Source: CAVYXA01 sp963846775
GTDB taxonomy: Bacteria; Verrucomicrobiota; Verrucomicrobiia; Chthoniobacterales; UBA10450
Assembly: GCA_963846775.1 (NCBI GenBank)
Contig: CAWJXB010000006.1
Location: 124,001 to 188,000, forward strand
Reading direction: 5' to 3'
Length of the DNA: 64,000 nt
This document shows, piece by piece, positions 41,906 to 52,000 of the stretch. How positions within the stretch are numbered: position 1 is the first letter of the stretch; the number at the start of each line of letters is the position of its first letter. Under the pieces are notes generated by a model. It saw only the letters and a list, made by a program, of their open reading frames with translations, did not search any database and was not told the origin of the DNA. The position numbers and the translations under genes were made by a program.

Positions 41906-41913
41906 TAGAAGCA

Positions 41914-42105
41914 AACGTCCAACGCCCAACGCCCAACGTCCAACGCCGAATGCAGATCCTTGGATTCGATGTTCGGTGTTGGGTGTTCAGCGGTCGGCGT
42001 TCGGTTTTTCAGCGCCGTATTCGCGCAGCGCCGTGAGGCTTTCCTAGGCTGCATGTGGGAACAAACGTTCAACGTTCAACCTCCAACGTCCAACGCTCAA
42101 TTCGG
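41914..42105. repeat. CCAACG phrase repeats, three blocks
   Basis: ACGTCCAACGCCCAACGCCC begins block one (41914-41950); GTTCGGTGTTGGGTGTTCAG lies in block two on the opposite sense (about 41971-42007); AACGTTCAACGTTCAACCTC begins block three (42062-42105). The 7-base phrase CCAACG(C/T) is common to all. This is the richest copy of the family seen at 13411 and 11383. Confidence 0.75.
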
Positions 42106-42140
42106 CTCCACGAAGCCGGCGGGAAGGCAACAACAGTGGC

Positions 42141-43787
42141 CTAAGCGGCGGAGACCGGGGGGGCGCTCGCAGGCTTTCGGGTCGCCGCCATGATGTCGGG
42201 CGGGCTTGCTTCGTCCCGTAGTGTGGTCGTACGCGTCGCGTGTTTCGGATACGCGATTCGCGTGTGCAACATGGTCATGAGCGTGAATTGAAAACGTTCG
42301 GCGATGACTTTCAGTTCCCCCAAAGTCAGGTCGCATTCGTCTAATTGGCTATCGGCGATCCGTTCCTCGATTAATTCTTGGACGAGTTGTTCGATTTTTT
42401 GCGGCGTTGGTTTCTCCAGGCTCCGTGACGCGCTCTCGACCATGTCGGCCAGGCTGACGATCGCGCTCTCCTTCGTCTGGGGTTTGGGGCCGTTGTAACG
42501 GAAACTGTCTTCCTGCACGCCGGGAATGTCTTCCTCTCGCATGTTCATGATTTTGCCGCCGGTCCGCGCATCTTCGAGTTGCTGGACGGCACGCTGGTAA
42601 AAATAATAGACGAGGGAGGTACCGTGATGCTCCTGGATGATGTCGATGATGCGCTGATTGAGCTTGTATTTCAGAGCAAGATCGACGCCCTCTTTTACAT
42701 GCGAAAGAATGATCAACGCGCTCATCGTCGCTGCGAGATCGTCGTGCGGGTTGCGCTCAAAGTTCATGTTCTCGGTGAAATATTCCGGCTTAACGAGTTT
42801 GCCGATATCGTGAAAATAAGCGCAAACGCGGCAGAGCGTGGCGTTCGCGCCGATGCCTTCGGCCGCGGCCTCGGCCAGGTTTGCCACCACCAGGCTGTGG
42901 TGATAGGTGCCGGGCGCTTCAATGGTCATGCGTCGGAGCAAGGGGTGATTCAAATCCGAGGCTTCCAGCCAGGAGATATCGGTCGTGATTTGGAAGAGCT
43001 GCTCCAGGATCGGCAGCGCTCCGCCCACGAGCATCGCGGTTACCAGCCCGTTGCCGATGGCGAGCGCGCTTTGCACACCAATCAGACCCCAATCGTTTGC
43101 CATGGGCGGAAAGAAATTGATTGGCCCAATGAACCCGAACGTGAGCGAGAGCAGCCAAATGGCCAGACCAACGCCAAAACCGGCGCGGATGAGCCGGCTG
43201 CGACGCCGGACCTGGAGTGTGAGATAAACCGCGGTAAATCCGCTGATCAAACAACAAACGAGCAGCGGCGCGTCGATCGTCCCAAAGAGAATGCTGCTCC
43301 AAAGACTAACGGAAACGGCAGCGAACAAGCCATGATTGCGCCCGAGCAAAACACTCAGGACCAGCGGCGCGAACGCATACGGCGCGATCAATACAGCCAT
43401 CGCGGGTTTGAGGAAGGAAAACGTCCCGTTGGAGGCGAGAACCAGCAGCAGCTTGGTCACGGCCAATTGCAGGAAGATGATCCCGAACACGAGCAGGACC
43501 CGTGAATTCTGCGCGAACGTCTTCGGCAAGTTGATCCAGAGCTGTGCCACTGCGATGGCAAGAAAAAGCAGCGCGATGACAAAGTTCTTCGTCGGTTCCG
43601 GCTGTTGCCCGCTGAAAATGAGTACGGCCAGACCGGCGACGAAACCGCCCAGGATCCAGAATTTCACCCAGGGAGCCGTCTCGAGACTTTGCAGCAATTC
43701 GTTCCGGGTCCGGCGCCGGCGCGTCTTGCGCGAAGCGAGTCCGCGCCTAACAAGCTGGCTGCGTTTCAGGAAATCAAACATGGCCAT
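42141..43787 (-). CDS. pgpH: 7TM-HD family cyclic-di-AMP phosphodiesterase, PgpH-like, short form
   Basis: Membrane HD-domain phosphohydrolase of the PgpH/YqfF group that degrades c-di-AMP. HD motif: EAPGTYHHSLVVANLAEAAA and RVCAYFHDIGKLVKPEYF; EHHG and later acidic residues complete the metal site. Membrane part at about residues 45-265, with about seven helices. It is only 548 residues: the large extracellular 7TMR-HDED domain of about 230 residues that normally follows helix 1 is missing (helix 1 FWILGGFVAGLAVLIFSG is followed directly by QQPEPTKNFV). The signal-sensing part is thus lost. Downstream in the phoH operon, as expected for this pair, but no ybeY follows. Confidence 0.88.
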   Translation of the reverse strand: MAMFDFLKRSQLVRRGLASRKTRRRRTRNELLQSLETAPWVKFWILGGFVAGLAVLIFSGQQPEPTKNFVIALLFLAIAVAQLWINLPKTFAQNSRVLLVFGIIFLQLAVTKLLLVLASNGTFSFLKPAMAVLIAPYAFAPLVLSVLLGRNHGLFAAVSVSLWSSILFGTIDAPLLVCCLISGFTAVYLTLQVRRRSRLIRAGFGVGLAIWLLSLTFGFIGPINFFPPMANDWGLIGVQSALAIGNGLVTAMLVGGALPILEQLFQITTDISWLEASDLNHPLLRRMTIEAPGTYHHSLVVANLAEAAAEGIGANATLCRVCAYFHDIGKLVKPEYFTENMNFERNPHDDLAATMSALIILSHVKEGVDLALKYKLNQRIIDIIQEHHGTSLVYYFYQRAVQQLEDARTGGKIMNMREEDIPGVQEDSFRYNGPKPQTKESAIVSLADMVESASRSLEKPTPQKIEQLVQELIEERIADSQLDECDLTLGELKVIAERFQFTLMTMLHTRIAYPKHATRTTTLRDEASPPDIMAATRKPASAPPVSAA

Positions 43788-43841
43788 AGTCGATCTTATT
43801 TTCGCGAAGGCGGGGCGGGGGAGCGATGTTGCTGATAGGCG

Positions 43842-44771
43842 TTAATGATGGCGCGCACGAGTTCGTGCCGAACGACATCGCGTTCCGTTGAAATAAATGG
43901 TGGCGATGCCCGGAACGTTTTTCAAGGCCTGAAGCGCTTCGACTACGCCGGAACGCTTGTTGGCCGGGAGATCGATCTGGGTCACGTCGCCGGTCACAAC
44001 GCATTTGGAATTCAGACCGATCCGCGTGAGCAACATGAACATTTGCTCCGTCGTCGTGTTTTGCGCTTCATCGAGAATGACAAAGGCATTGTTTAATGTG
44101 CGCCCGCGCATGTACGCGAGCGGCGCCACTTCGATTGTCTGCCGCGCTATGGCGCGCTCCATTTCCTCCGGATCAAGCATGTCGCGCAGTGCATCGTAGA
44201 GCGGCCGGAGATACGGCGTGATTTTTTGCTCCAAATCGCCCGGCAAAAACCCGAGCGCTTCGCCCGCTTCCACCGCTGGCCGTGTCAGGATAATGCGCGC
44301 AACCTGTTCCTTTTTCAAGGCAGCGACGGCCAGGGCCACGGCCAGATAAGTTTTGCCCGTGCCGGCCGGGCCAATGCCAAAAACCACGTCGTATTTTTGA
44401 ATCGCTTCGACATAGGCACGCTGATTGGCGCTGCGCGCGACGATCGGCGGCTTGCGCGATGAAGTCGTTATTTTGGCGGAGACAACGTCGCCGAGCGTTT
44501 CTTCCCGCGCTTCGGCGACGGAATGGAGGGCGTAGTTAAATTCGTGTTTCTGAATCGGCACTCCTTTTTGTCGAGCTTCTTCCAATTGGGCGAAGACCTG
44601 TTGTGCCTTGTCGATCTTGTCCGGCTCGCCCTCGAGTTTGACCCAGCCCTCGCGCGTCGTCACCTTCACGCCGAGCGAATCTTCCATTGTTTTCAACAGG
44701 CGCGGATCGTTGGCGAAGAGCGATTGCAACGCTCTCGGATTATCGAACTGCAACGTGCGTGTTTCGGTCAC
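43842..44771 (-). CDS. phoH: PhoH family ATPase, C-terminus frameshifted
   Basis: PhoH-like (YbeZ) P-loop ATPase, thought to act with YbeY in RNA metabolism. Start at GTG 44771 (TETRTLQFDNPRALQ follows the initiator); ATG 44804 would overlap the upstream gene. Walker A is GIGPAGTGKTYLAV and Walker B ILDEAQNTT. The C-terminus goes wrong after ATIYF: an extra base at 43888/43889 (TT for T on the plus strand) changes the end. Removing it gives ERDVVRHELVRAIINAYQQH, the normal PhoH tail, and a stop at 43796-43798, eight bases before pgpH. Operon with two exported proteins upstream and pgpH downstream. Confidence 0.9.
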   Translation of the reverse strand: MTETRTLQFDNPRALQSLFANDPRLLKTMEDSLGVKVTTREGWVKLEGEPDKIDKAQQVFAQLEEARQKGVPIQKHEFNYALHSVAEAREETLGDVVSAKITTSSRKPPIVARSANQRAYVEAIQKYDVVFGIGPAGTGKTYLAVALAVAALKKEQVARIILTRPAVEAGEALGFLPGDLEQKITPYLRPLYDALRDMLDPEEMERAIARQTIEVAPLAYMRGRTLNNAFVILDEAQNTTTEQMFMLLTRIGLNSKCVVTGDVTQIDLPANKRSGVVEALQALKNVPGIATIYFNGTRCRSARTRARHH

Positions 44772-44776
44772 TGTGC

Positions 44777-45220
44777 CTAACGGAAACCGTAAACGAGGGC
44801 CCAATGCGTCCGTTCCTCGGGCGATTCCTCCACGCTCACAATAACGAAATAGCTGCCGGTGCTCTTCGGGATAATGTGCGCCGCCGCGAAATGTCCTTTT
44901 TGCCAGCTATCCGGCTGCTCGGCCAGTTTTCCTTCGGAATCGTAAATGTGGACCGAGATTTTCGCTCGTCCTACTTCGGTGCCCATCCAAAACCAATATT
45001 CGTTTCCCTTGAACAACTGCTGGCGCACGGCCTTTTTTTCCGCCACGCCGAGATCGCCGCCCCAATAATCCTCGCGCACCTGAAAACCTTCTTTCACATA
45101 AGGCTCGGCCGCTTGCAGGGCGAACGACTGTGCGTCGTCCACTGAGCCGGCCACCGTTCTTAAAGCCAAGAGGATGGCGAGGGCCCCTCCGCCGATGAAG
45201 ATTTTAGAGGAACGATTCAT
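44777..45220 (-). CDS. Exported protein of unknown function
   Basis: The 147-residue product begins with a membrane anchor or signal peptide (MNRSSKIFIGGGALAILLAL). The mature part has AAEPYVKEGFQVREDYWGGD, EYWFWMGTEVGRAKISVHIY and SYFVIVSVEES, consistent with a small beta-rich domain. I do not recognise the family. It sits six bases before the phoH start on the same strand, probably in one operon; ATG 44804 for phoH would overlap its end. Upstream is another exported gene after ten bases, so three or four genes are likely co-transcribed. Confidence 0.6.
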   Translation of the reverse strand: MNRSSKIFIGGGALAILLALRTVAGSVDDAQSFALQAAEPYVKEGFQVREDYWGGDLGVAEKKAVRQQLFKGNEYWFWMGTEVGRAKISVHIYDSEGKLAEQPDSWQKGHFAAAHIIPKSTGSYFVIVSVEESPEERTHWALVYGFR

Positions 45221-45230
45221 TGGAAAATCG

Positions 45231-46034
45231 CTATTCCTTGGTCACGATGCCGTGGTCGAGCCGGGTCGCGATCTCGTTAATCTTCTTGACCGAATCAGCC
45301 GAGATTTTCCCCTGGCCATCGACCAGTGGTTTCACGCCGGCCAGGCCGGTCTGGATTTGGCGGACGATGTCCATGTTATACTTCTCCGGCATTAATCGCA
45401 GTTGCTCCTGAAAATAGCCAACCAGATCCGGCTGATGCAAAAGCTCCGCTCCCTCGTGCGAAAATTGCTTCGACACGACCGAGGTGAGCACTTCCGTGCC
45501 GCGGAGCCAGCCGCCCAAACTGACGAGCTCCGACAGCTTCTGGTCCTGCAATTCGTTCATCGCCTGTTGGACGCTGCTTTGCGTGCTGTCGAGCTCGCGT
45601 CGGACGTTGTCCCATTTTCGTTTATCGGCGGCTTCGATGATCGCCTTGGCGTGTGGCGTGATCGAACTACCCACGCCGATTTGTTTGGCCAACGCCAGCA
45701 CGCGCTGGCCGATCTCTTTGACCGTCGGTGCGTCCTGCGCTTGCACGGCGATAAAACCGTCTGCGATCACGGTGCCGAGCAAGAGCGCCACCCGTGGGCG
45801 CTCCATGAAATTGCCACCTTTATCGCTCCGGACGAATTCCTTCCAGTTCACGGTCCCGAGCTTGTTGAGGGCGCTGAAGATTTCGTTAGGCAAGGGCACG
45901 ACCACGTCTTCGACATTTTTATATGGCTTGAGGTCGATCTGTTGCGGCGGAGCTTCGGCGCCAGATGCGCTTGAGATCAGGCCCATCGCGGCCACTACAC
46001 CCAGGTTTAGATATTTCGTAAATGGAGTCATCAC
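45231..46034 (-). CDS. Exported protein of unknown function
   Basis: The 267-residue product has a signal peptide (MMTPFTKYLNLGVVAAMGL, cleaving near ASGAEAP) and a mostly alpha-helical mature part. It is rich in Lys/Glu/Gln, for example AIIEAADKRKWDNVRRELDS and DSVKKINEIATRLDHGIV. No catalytic motif or named domain is recognised. It heads the phoH-pgpH gene cluster, ten bases ahead of the next exported protein. MTPFTK at the second Met is an equally good start. Envelope-associated function in the same process as PgpH is a guess from position. Confidence 0.6.
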   Translation of the reverse strand: MMTPFTKYLNLGVVAAMGLISSASGAEAPPQQIDLKPYKNVEDVVVPLPNEIFSALNKLGTVNWKEFVRSDKGGNFMERPRVALLLGTVIADGFIAVQAQDAPTVKEIGQRVLALAKQIGVGSSITPHAKAIIEAADKRKWDNVRRELDSTQSSVQQAMNELQDQKLSELVSLGGWLRGTEVLTSVVSKQFSHEGAELLHQPDLVGYFQEQLRLMPEKYNMDIVRQIQTGLAGVKPLVDGQGKISADSVKKINEIATRLDHGIVTKE

Positions 46035-46185
46035 CGCGTTTCGACTGTTGATTTCGTCATCGTATTCAGGATTAATGGAGCAACTCTAACCAGACATCTG
46101 TTCCGCACAAATCGGCCTCCATGCTTGCTGTTTCTCAAAGACTGTTCATCCTCGCTCTCCGGCGGCAAGCGGGCGACCTCTTTCT

Positions 46186-47193
46186 ATGGATCTGAATCGA
46201 CTGGAGCAGATTCTTGGCCGTGCCTCTGGGAAACGGATCATAGTCATCGGCGACTTGATGCTCGACGAATTTGTTTGGGGCAAAGTCGGCCGCATTTCGC
46301 CGGAAGCCCCCGTGCCGGTAGTTGAAGTGACGGGAGAATCATTCTATCCGGGCGGAGCGGCCAACGTTGCGCGAAACCTGCGCGAGTTCATCGATGGAAT
46401 TGCGGTCGTTGGTTTGATCGGGAAGGATCGAAGCGGGCAGCAGTTGCGCCAGCTTTTTGCCGAGTGCAAGATCGACATCGCCGACACCGTCGAGGACGCG
46501 GATTTCCACACCATCGTTAAAACACGGATCATCGCCCGGAACCAGCAAGTCGTGCGGGTCGATCGTGAACGCGTCGTGAGACCGTCGTCCGAGCAGGTGG
46601 CCAGGGTAGTGGCGGCTGTTCAGAAAAATCTGCCGAACATCGATGCCATCATTTTTGAAGATTACGGCAAAGGCTTCCTAACAAGCGATCTGGTCGCGCC
46701 CATCGCACACGCGGCTCGGGCCGCCGGCAAAATCGTAGCGGCCGATCCGAATGCGCGAAACCTGATTGATTGGAGCGGGATGACCGCGGTGAAACCGAAT
46801 CGCGCGGAGGCGTTTGTCGCCGCCGGAATTTCGTGGTCAGATCCTGAAGGGCCGCCGCTGGAAGATGTCGATCTGATTCGCGCCGGGGAAACGCTGCTGA
46901 AAAAGTGGGACGCACAATGCATTCTCATCACGCTCGGGGAACACGGCATGATGCTCTTTGAGAAAGAGAGACCGCCGCATCATATCCCGACCAAAGCTCG
47001 TCAGGTCTTCGACGTTTCCGGTGCCGGCGATACGGCGATCGCTCTCTTCACGCTCGCACTGGTCTGCGGTGCGGCGGCCGTCGAAGCGGCGGAAATTGCC
47101 AACCACGCCAGCGCCGTCGTCGTCGGCAAACTCGGTACCGCCACCGTGTCTGGCGACGAATTGATCGCCAGTTTCGAGAACGATGGTCTCTAA
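46186..47193 (+). CDS. rfaE1: D-glycero-beta-D-manno-heptose-7-phosphate kinase
   Basis: PfkB-family kinase that phosphorylates D-glycero-D-manno-heptose 7-phosphate at C1, for ADP-heptose and LPS core. Start at ATG 46186 (MDLNRLEQILGRASGKRI). Substrate block GDLMLDEFVWGKVGRISPEA, GGAANVARNL, and the PfkB signature with catalytic Asp in DVSGAGDTAIALF. Only the kinase half is present: the cytidylyltransferase half of HldE is missing, so a separate rfaE2 must exist elsewhere. 335 residues. gmhB starts 11 bases before its stop, so the two consecutive ADP-heptose enzymes are coupled. Confidence 0.92.
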   Translation: MDLNRLEQILGRASGKRIIVIGDLMLDEFVWGKVGRISPEAPVPVVEVTGESFYPGGAANVARNLREFIDGIAVVGLIGKDRSGQQLRQLFAECKIDIADTVEDADFHTIVKTRIIARNQQVVRVDRERVVRPSSEQVARVVAAVQKNLPNIDAIIFEDYGKGFLTSDLVAPIAHAARAAGKIVAADPNARNLIDWSGMTAVKPNRAEAFVAAGISWSDPEGPPLEDVDLIRAGETLLKKWDAQCILITLGEHGMMLFEKERPPHHIPTKARQVFDVSGAGDTAIALFTLALVCGAAAVEAAEIANHASAVVVGKLGTATVSGDELIASFENDGL

Positions 47194-47722
47194 CGAGAAG
47201 TCGCCCGCTGTTTTTCTCGATCGCGACGGCACGATCATGCGGGATGCCGACTACTGCTCCGATCCGAAGCAGGTCGAGATTTTTCCCGGCGTGCCGGAGG
47301 CGTTGCGGCGGCTCAAAGCAGCTGGTTACAAGCTGATCGTGATCACGAACCAAAGCGGGATCGGGCGCGGTTTTTTTACGCTCGAAAACTATCGCGGCGT
47401 CGAAACGGAAGTGATCCGACAGCTCGGCGATGGCTTGATCGACGCGACTTATTTTTGTCCAGACGCGCCGGGTCAAAACTCGGCCTGCCGGAAACCCGCG
47501 CCGGGAATGGTGTGCCAGGCGGCGCGCGAACATTATGTCGATTTGGCGCGCTCATTCTTTGTCGGAGACAAGGAGAGCGACGTCGAGTGCGGCCGGAATG
47601 CCGGTCTGCGCACGATTCGTGTCCGGACCGGTTTTGATCAGGCGATCGCGACCAGTTGCGCCGACTGGGTGACAGAAGATTTTGCCCAGGCTGCGGAAAC
47701 GATTCTGACATGCGAATCTTGA
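47183..47722 (+). CDS. gmhB: D-glycero-D-manno-heptose 1,7-bisphosphate phosphatase
   Basis: HAD-family phosphatase that removes the 7-phosphate from heptose bisphosphate, the step after RfaE1. The catalytic motif I is FLDRDGTIMRD, motif II ITNQSG, and the later GDKESDVECGRN holds motif III/IV acidic residues. The zinc loop is degenerate: GmhB normally has C-x-H ... C-x-C, whereas here FCPDAPGQNSACRKP keeps only two cysteines. At 179 residues it is normal length. Overlaps rfaE1 by 11 bases and the glycerate kinase gene by 13. Confidence 0.9.
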   Translation: MVSNEKSPAVFLDRDGTIMRDADYCSDPKQVEIFPGVPEALRRLKAAGYKLIVITNQSGIGRGFFTLENYRGVETEVIRQLGDGLIDATYFCPDAPGQNSACRKPAPGMVCQAAREHYVDLARSFFVGDKESDVECGRNAGLRTIRVRTGFDQAIATSCADWVTEDFAQAAETILTCES

Positions 47723-48855
47723 TTGCGCCGGACAAATTCAAAGGCTCGCTCAGCGCGCCCGAAGTCGCGGAAAACATCGCCCACGGTCTGGCCCAGGTTT
47801 TACCTCGTGCGAAGATCGACATTTTACCGTTGGCCGACGGCGGTGAGGGAACGGCCGAAGTGATTTGCGCCGCGATCGGGGGCTCGTCGGTGCACTGTCC
47901 GGCGCACGATCCGTTAGGCCGCGAGATCGACGCGCGTTATGCTTGGATCGATCCGCCTTCGCCAAGCCTACGGCGTGACAGGCGAAAGCTCGCCGTCATG
48001 GAGATGAGCGAAGCAGCAGGGATGCGGCGGGTTTCTGAAAACGAGCGCGATCCGTTGCAGGCAAACACGTTTGGCGTCGGTGAAATGATTCTCGACGCGG
48101 CCAGGCGTGGCGCACGCGAAATGATCATTGGCCTCGGCGGAAGCGCGACGAACGATGGCGGATTTGGGATGGCGCGCGCTCTCGGGTTCCGGTTCTTTAA
48201 CGAGGAGCGGGAGTTAACAGGGCCGGTTAGTGAGCTGGCTACGTTGACGCGAATTGAACCTCCTGTAGAGGCAGCCGTGTCGGCTGCGAGACGCACCGCT
48301 GTGAAGCCGACACAGCTGAAAATCATGGCGGCGGTGGACGTCCAAAATCCATTGTTGGGCGAGAACGGCGCGACGCGTGTGTACGGCCCACAGAAAGGCG
48401 CGACGCCAGATAAGATCGACAGTTTGGAAAAGGCGCTGACAAGACTGGCTGATGTGACCGCGCAGGATTTCGGGGTGGATTTTCGTGATCAGGCAGGCGC
48501 GGGTGCTGCGGGCGGCCTTGGTTTTGGGCTGATGAGTTTTTGCGAAGCAACAGTTCGACCGGGCTTCGATGTTGTGGCCGAAGCAGTCGATTTGGAAACG
48601 AAAATGCGAGATGTCGATCTTGTGATTACGGGCGAGGGGAAGCTGGATCGTCAGACGCTTTCGGGGAAAACGCCGGCGGGCGTGGCGCGGCTGGCGCACA
48701 AGCTTCGGAAACGCGTTTTCGCCATTGTTGGATGCGTGGGCGAGGACCGAGAGGCGCGGAAAATTTTCGAGGCCGTTTACGAGCTGGGTGGGACGATTTC
48801 GGAAGCCCCGAGGTTAGTGCGCGAGAAGGCAGCAGAGTTAGCGAGAGCGTTGTAG
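47710..48855 (+). CDS. glxK: Glycerate kinase (GlxK/GarK type)
   Basis: Phosphorylates D-glycerate to 2- or 3-phosphoglycerate, type 1 glycerate kinase. Start at ATG 47710 (MRILIAPDKFKGSLSAPEVA), the standard N-terminus, inside the end of gmhB. Nucleotide/substrate motifs: LPLADGGEGTAEV, IGLGGSATNDGGFGMARALG, LTGPVSELATL, and DLVITGEGKLDRQTLSGK. An element at 48263-48318 is translated in frame as about 18 residues (VEAAVSAARRTAVKPTQ) between two conserved parts. 381 residues, near the usual 375-380. Its place after gmhB is unexpected for a glycerate enzyme; coupled expression is likely. Confidence 0.88.
   Translation: MRILIAPDKFKGSLSAPEVAENIAHGLAQVLPRAKIDILPLADGGEGTAEVICAAIGGSSVHCPAHDPLGREIDARYAWIDPPSPSLRRDRRKLAVMEMSEAAGMRRVSENERDPLQANTFGVGEMILDAARRGAREMIIGLGGSATNDGGFGMARALGFRFFNEERELTGPVSELATLTRIEPPVEAAVSAARRTAVKPTQLKIMAAVDVQNPLLGENGATRVYGPQKGATPDKIDSLEKALTRLADVTAQDFGVDFRDQAGAGAAGGLGFGLMSFCEATVRPGFDVVAEAVDLETKMRDVDLVITGEGKLDRQTLSGKTPAGVARLAHKLRKRVFAIVGCVGEDREARKIFEAVYELGGTISEAPRLVREKAAELARAL
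48263..48318. repeat. CTGTAGAGGCAGCC element, in frame inside glycerate kinase
   Basis: CTGTAGAGGCAGCC opens, GCAGCCG-TGT-CGGCTGC is a hairpin, GCCGACACAGC closes. The opening CTGTAG is read out of phase, so its TAG is not a stop. A related sequence follows the asparaginase gene (22763). Confidence 0.7.
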
Positions 48856-48877
48856 GGCATGCGTAGTGTTCTAAATT

Positions 48878-48935
48878 CCCCTTACCGGCGGCTGTCACCG
48901 TCCGCGTCTCCCTGAGGGAGAGGGTAGGGTGAGGG
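48878..48935. repeat. CCCCTTACC...GGTGAGGG repeat, copy 2
   Basis: CCCCTTACCGGCGGCTGTCA leads to CTCCCTGAGGGAG and ends GGGTAGGGTGAGGG. Same class as 31437-31490, with inner hairpin CTCCC-T-GAGGGAG. Confidence 0.65.
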
Positions 48936-49056
48936 CTTCCTTTTCTTACTATTGCGAGTTGAATTTGGGACAGTGCCGGGCATGCGGTCCGCTTGCCCTG
49001 TTCCAAGCGACGGCAGGCGTAGCGGGTGGCCCCGACAAACTTTCTTCTTGGCGGAA

Positions 49057-52000
49057 ATGAACGATAATCCCCCGCTCATGCAGGATGTCCCTCCCGACGC
49101 GATAACTCCGTTCGTTTTCTCCGATCCAGCCGGTAAACGCTGGCCACGGTTGCGGCTGGTCTTGCTCATCGGCGGCGTGCTCTTTTTTCTCCTCACCGTA
49201 CTCTTTGTGCAAACGCTCTTCGTGGCGCCGCATATGAATCTGCCGTTTTCGTTGCGCCAATTAAAAGGCCAACTCAAGGCGCTGCAAAAGCAAAACCCGG
49301 CGGCGCAACCTTCGACCGCTGCGTTGCTCTGGCAGAAGTTTGGCGCGGCCCGACAGGCGGCCCGGAAAACGGGAACTCCAGCGCCCGCGCCGCCGGCAAA
49401 GCCGCGAAAGAAGGTCCCGCCTAACGAAGTGCGGCTGGCGTTTTATACAAACGGCGATCCCTACAGCTACATCTCGCTCGAGCAGCACGCGGCCCAGATC
49501 ACGCATGTTTGTCCTGATTGGATGTCGGTGGTAAACGGCATGGGCGATTTGCAGATCGACGCCGATTGGCGTTTGCCGAAACTTTGCGCAGCGAAAGGTA
49601 TCGCCCTAATGCCACTGCTCACTAATCTGGTGGGCGACACCTGGCAACCAGAAGCGATTGAAAACCTGGCTCACGGTCCAGTCGTTAGGCAGGACCAGTT
49701 CATTCGCAATGTTCTGGCGGCATTGCGCAATGCCAGGGCGGCAGGTCTCGTCATTGATTGGGAGCAGATCGATCCCGCCTACAAAAAGGAGCTGGCTGTG
49801 TTCCTGGATAAGTTCGCCGATGCATTACACGACGACGACAAGGAGCTCTGGCTCTGTGTTCAGCCCGGACAGGAGCTGGATTACATCGATTTCGACAGGC
49901 TCTCGGACAATGTGGATCGCTTCGTGGCGATGTTGTTCGACGAGACTTCCGACATCGACCCTGCCGGGCCGCTGGCGTCGCGTCCGTGGTTTGAAGGTTG
50001 GCTCCAGGTTTTGCTGGAGGATTCGGACTCGAAGCAATGGATTATCGCGCTCGGCAGTTACGGTTACGATTGGACGATCGGCGGCAAACGCGCGGAACTG
50101 ATCAGTTTTCCCGAAGTGATGAGTCGCGCCACGAATGCGGAAGTGGACAACGCCGAGCACGTCGGGCCGGCCTACAATCCGTTTTTTTATTTCGAGGAAA
50201 ATGATAAGGAACATGGCGTTTGGTTTCTCGATGCGATCACGTTTTTGAATGAGCTCCGCGAAGTGCGCCAACAAAAAGCGGGCGGGATCGCGATTTATCG
50301 ACTCGGCACGGAAGACGCGGGAATTTGGGATGCCCTCAATCTCACGCCCGGCGCGAAAATCGACAATCCGGCGCGCGCGTTGCTCGGCAAAATCCCAAGC
50401 GCGGACACGATCGCCGACGTCGGTGATGGCGATATCGTGACTGTGGATGAAAGCCGCGCGGATGGCACACGTACCGTGATGGTAGGTCCCGACGGCTATC
50501 TCACGGCGAAATATACCCAGTTCGCGCAATTTCCGACGCTTTATCACCAGGGCGCGGGCGGCGAGCACGAGGTCACGATCACGTTTGACGACGGACCCGA
50601 TCCGCGCTGGACGCCGAGGGTGCTCGACATTCTCAAAGCAGCCAACGTGAAAGCGGCGTTTTTCCTCGTTGGAAAAAATGCGGAGCGTTATCCGGAGCTC
50701 GTCCGCCGAATTCTGGATGAAGGCCATGAAATTGGAAACCACACCTATTATCATCCGAATCTGGCGGAGTGCGGCGCGGAGCACATTCGGTTGGAGCTGA
50801 ACGCGACTCAGCTTTTGATCGAAACAATCACGGGGCGCGGCACGACATTATTCCGGCCGCCCTACAACGCGGATACGAGTCCGGCGCAGCTGAGCGAGCT
50901 CGCACCGCTGCAAATCGCCGAGGACCTGAATTATCTCGTGGTGATGGAAAGCATCGATCCGCAGGACTGGGCGAAACCGGGCGCGGACGTGATTCTTCAG
51001 CGGGTCAAGCAACAACGGAAGGATGGGAGTATTATTTTGTTGCATGATGCAGGCGGTGATCGGTCGCAGACGTTGGAGGCGCTGCCGCAGATCCTCGATT
51101 GGCTGCATGCCCGGGGCGATACCGTCGTTCCGTTGAGCAAGCTGCTCGGCACGACGCGCGATGCATTGATGCCACCGGTGGCGCGCGGCGCACAACCGCT
51201 TTCGCGTCTGGTCAGCAGCACTGGGTTCCGCATTTATCACGCAATCGAGGAATTTCTCTGGGCGTTCATGATCGTTGCCACTGCACTCGTTGTGGTACGG
51301 ACGCTGATCGTGATTTGGCTGGCCTATCGATTTCGGCAAAGACCGCGCGTCGATTATGCCGAGCCGATCAGTGTGGTGATGGCCGCGTATAACGAGGGTA
51401 AGGTGATTGCCAACACTTTGCGGTCGCTCTTGAACACGGAATATCGAGGCGAGCTGGAGGTCGTTGTGGTGGATGATGGATCGTGCGACCAAACCGCGGC
51501 CGAAGCGCAGCGCGTCGCCGATGTCGATCCTCGGGTTCGTTTGTTGCAACAGCCCAATCGCGGCAAAGCGCGCGCCTTGCAGCGGGCGCTCTCGGCCGCG
51601 CGTCATGGTATTGTCGTTTTCATAGATGCCGATACGCAATGCCAGCGCGACACGTTGCCAAGACTGGTCGAACCACTTGCCGACCAGGCGATCGGCGCAG
51701 TTTCCGGGCACGCCAAGGTTGGCAATCTGCGGACATTTGTCGCGCGGTGTCAGGCGCTGGAATACACGTGCGGGTTCAACCTGGATCGGCGTGCTTACGA
51801 TCGATGGAATTGCATCACCGTGGTGCCGGGTGCGATCAGCGCGATTCGCAAAGATGCGATTGCCGATGCGGGCGGACTCAGTTTGGAAACGTTGGCCGAA
51901 GACACCGATCTCACGCTCGCGCTCCACAAGGATCGACAGCGCATCGTGTATGTTCCGCAGGCTATCGCCTGGACGGAGGCGCCCGAAACGGTGCGCACTC

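Noticed and set aside
42579..43505. 308-codon plus-strand frame
   Set aside because: It is antisense to pgpH, which has clear HD motifs; the product is low in hydrophobic order and matches nothing.
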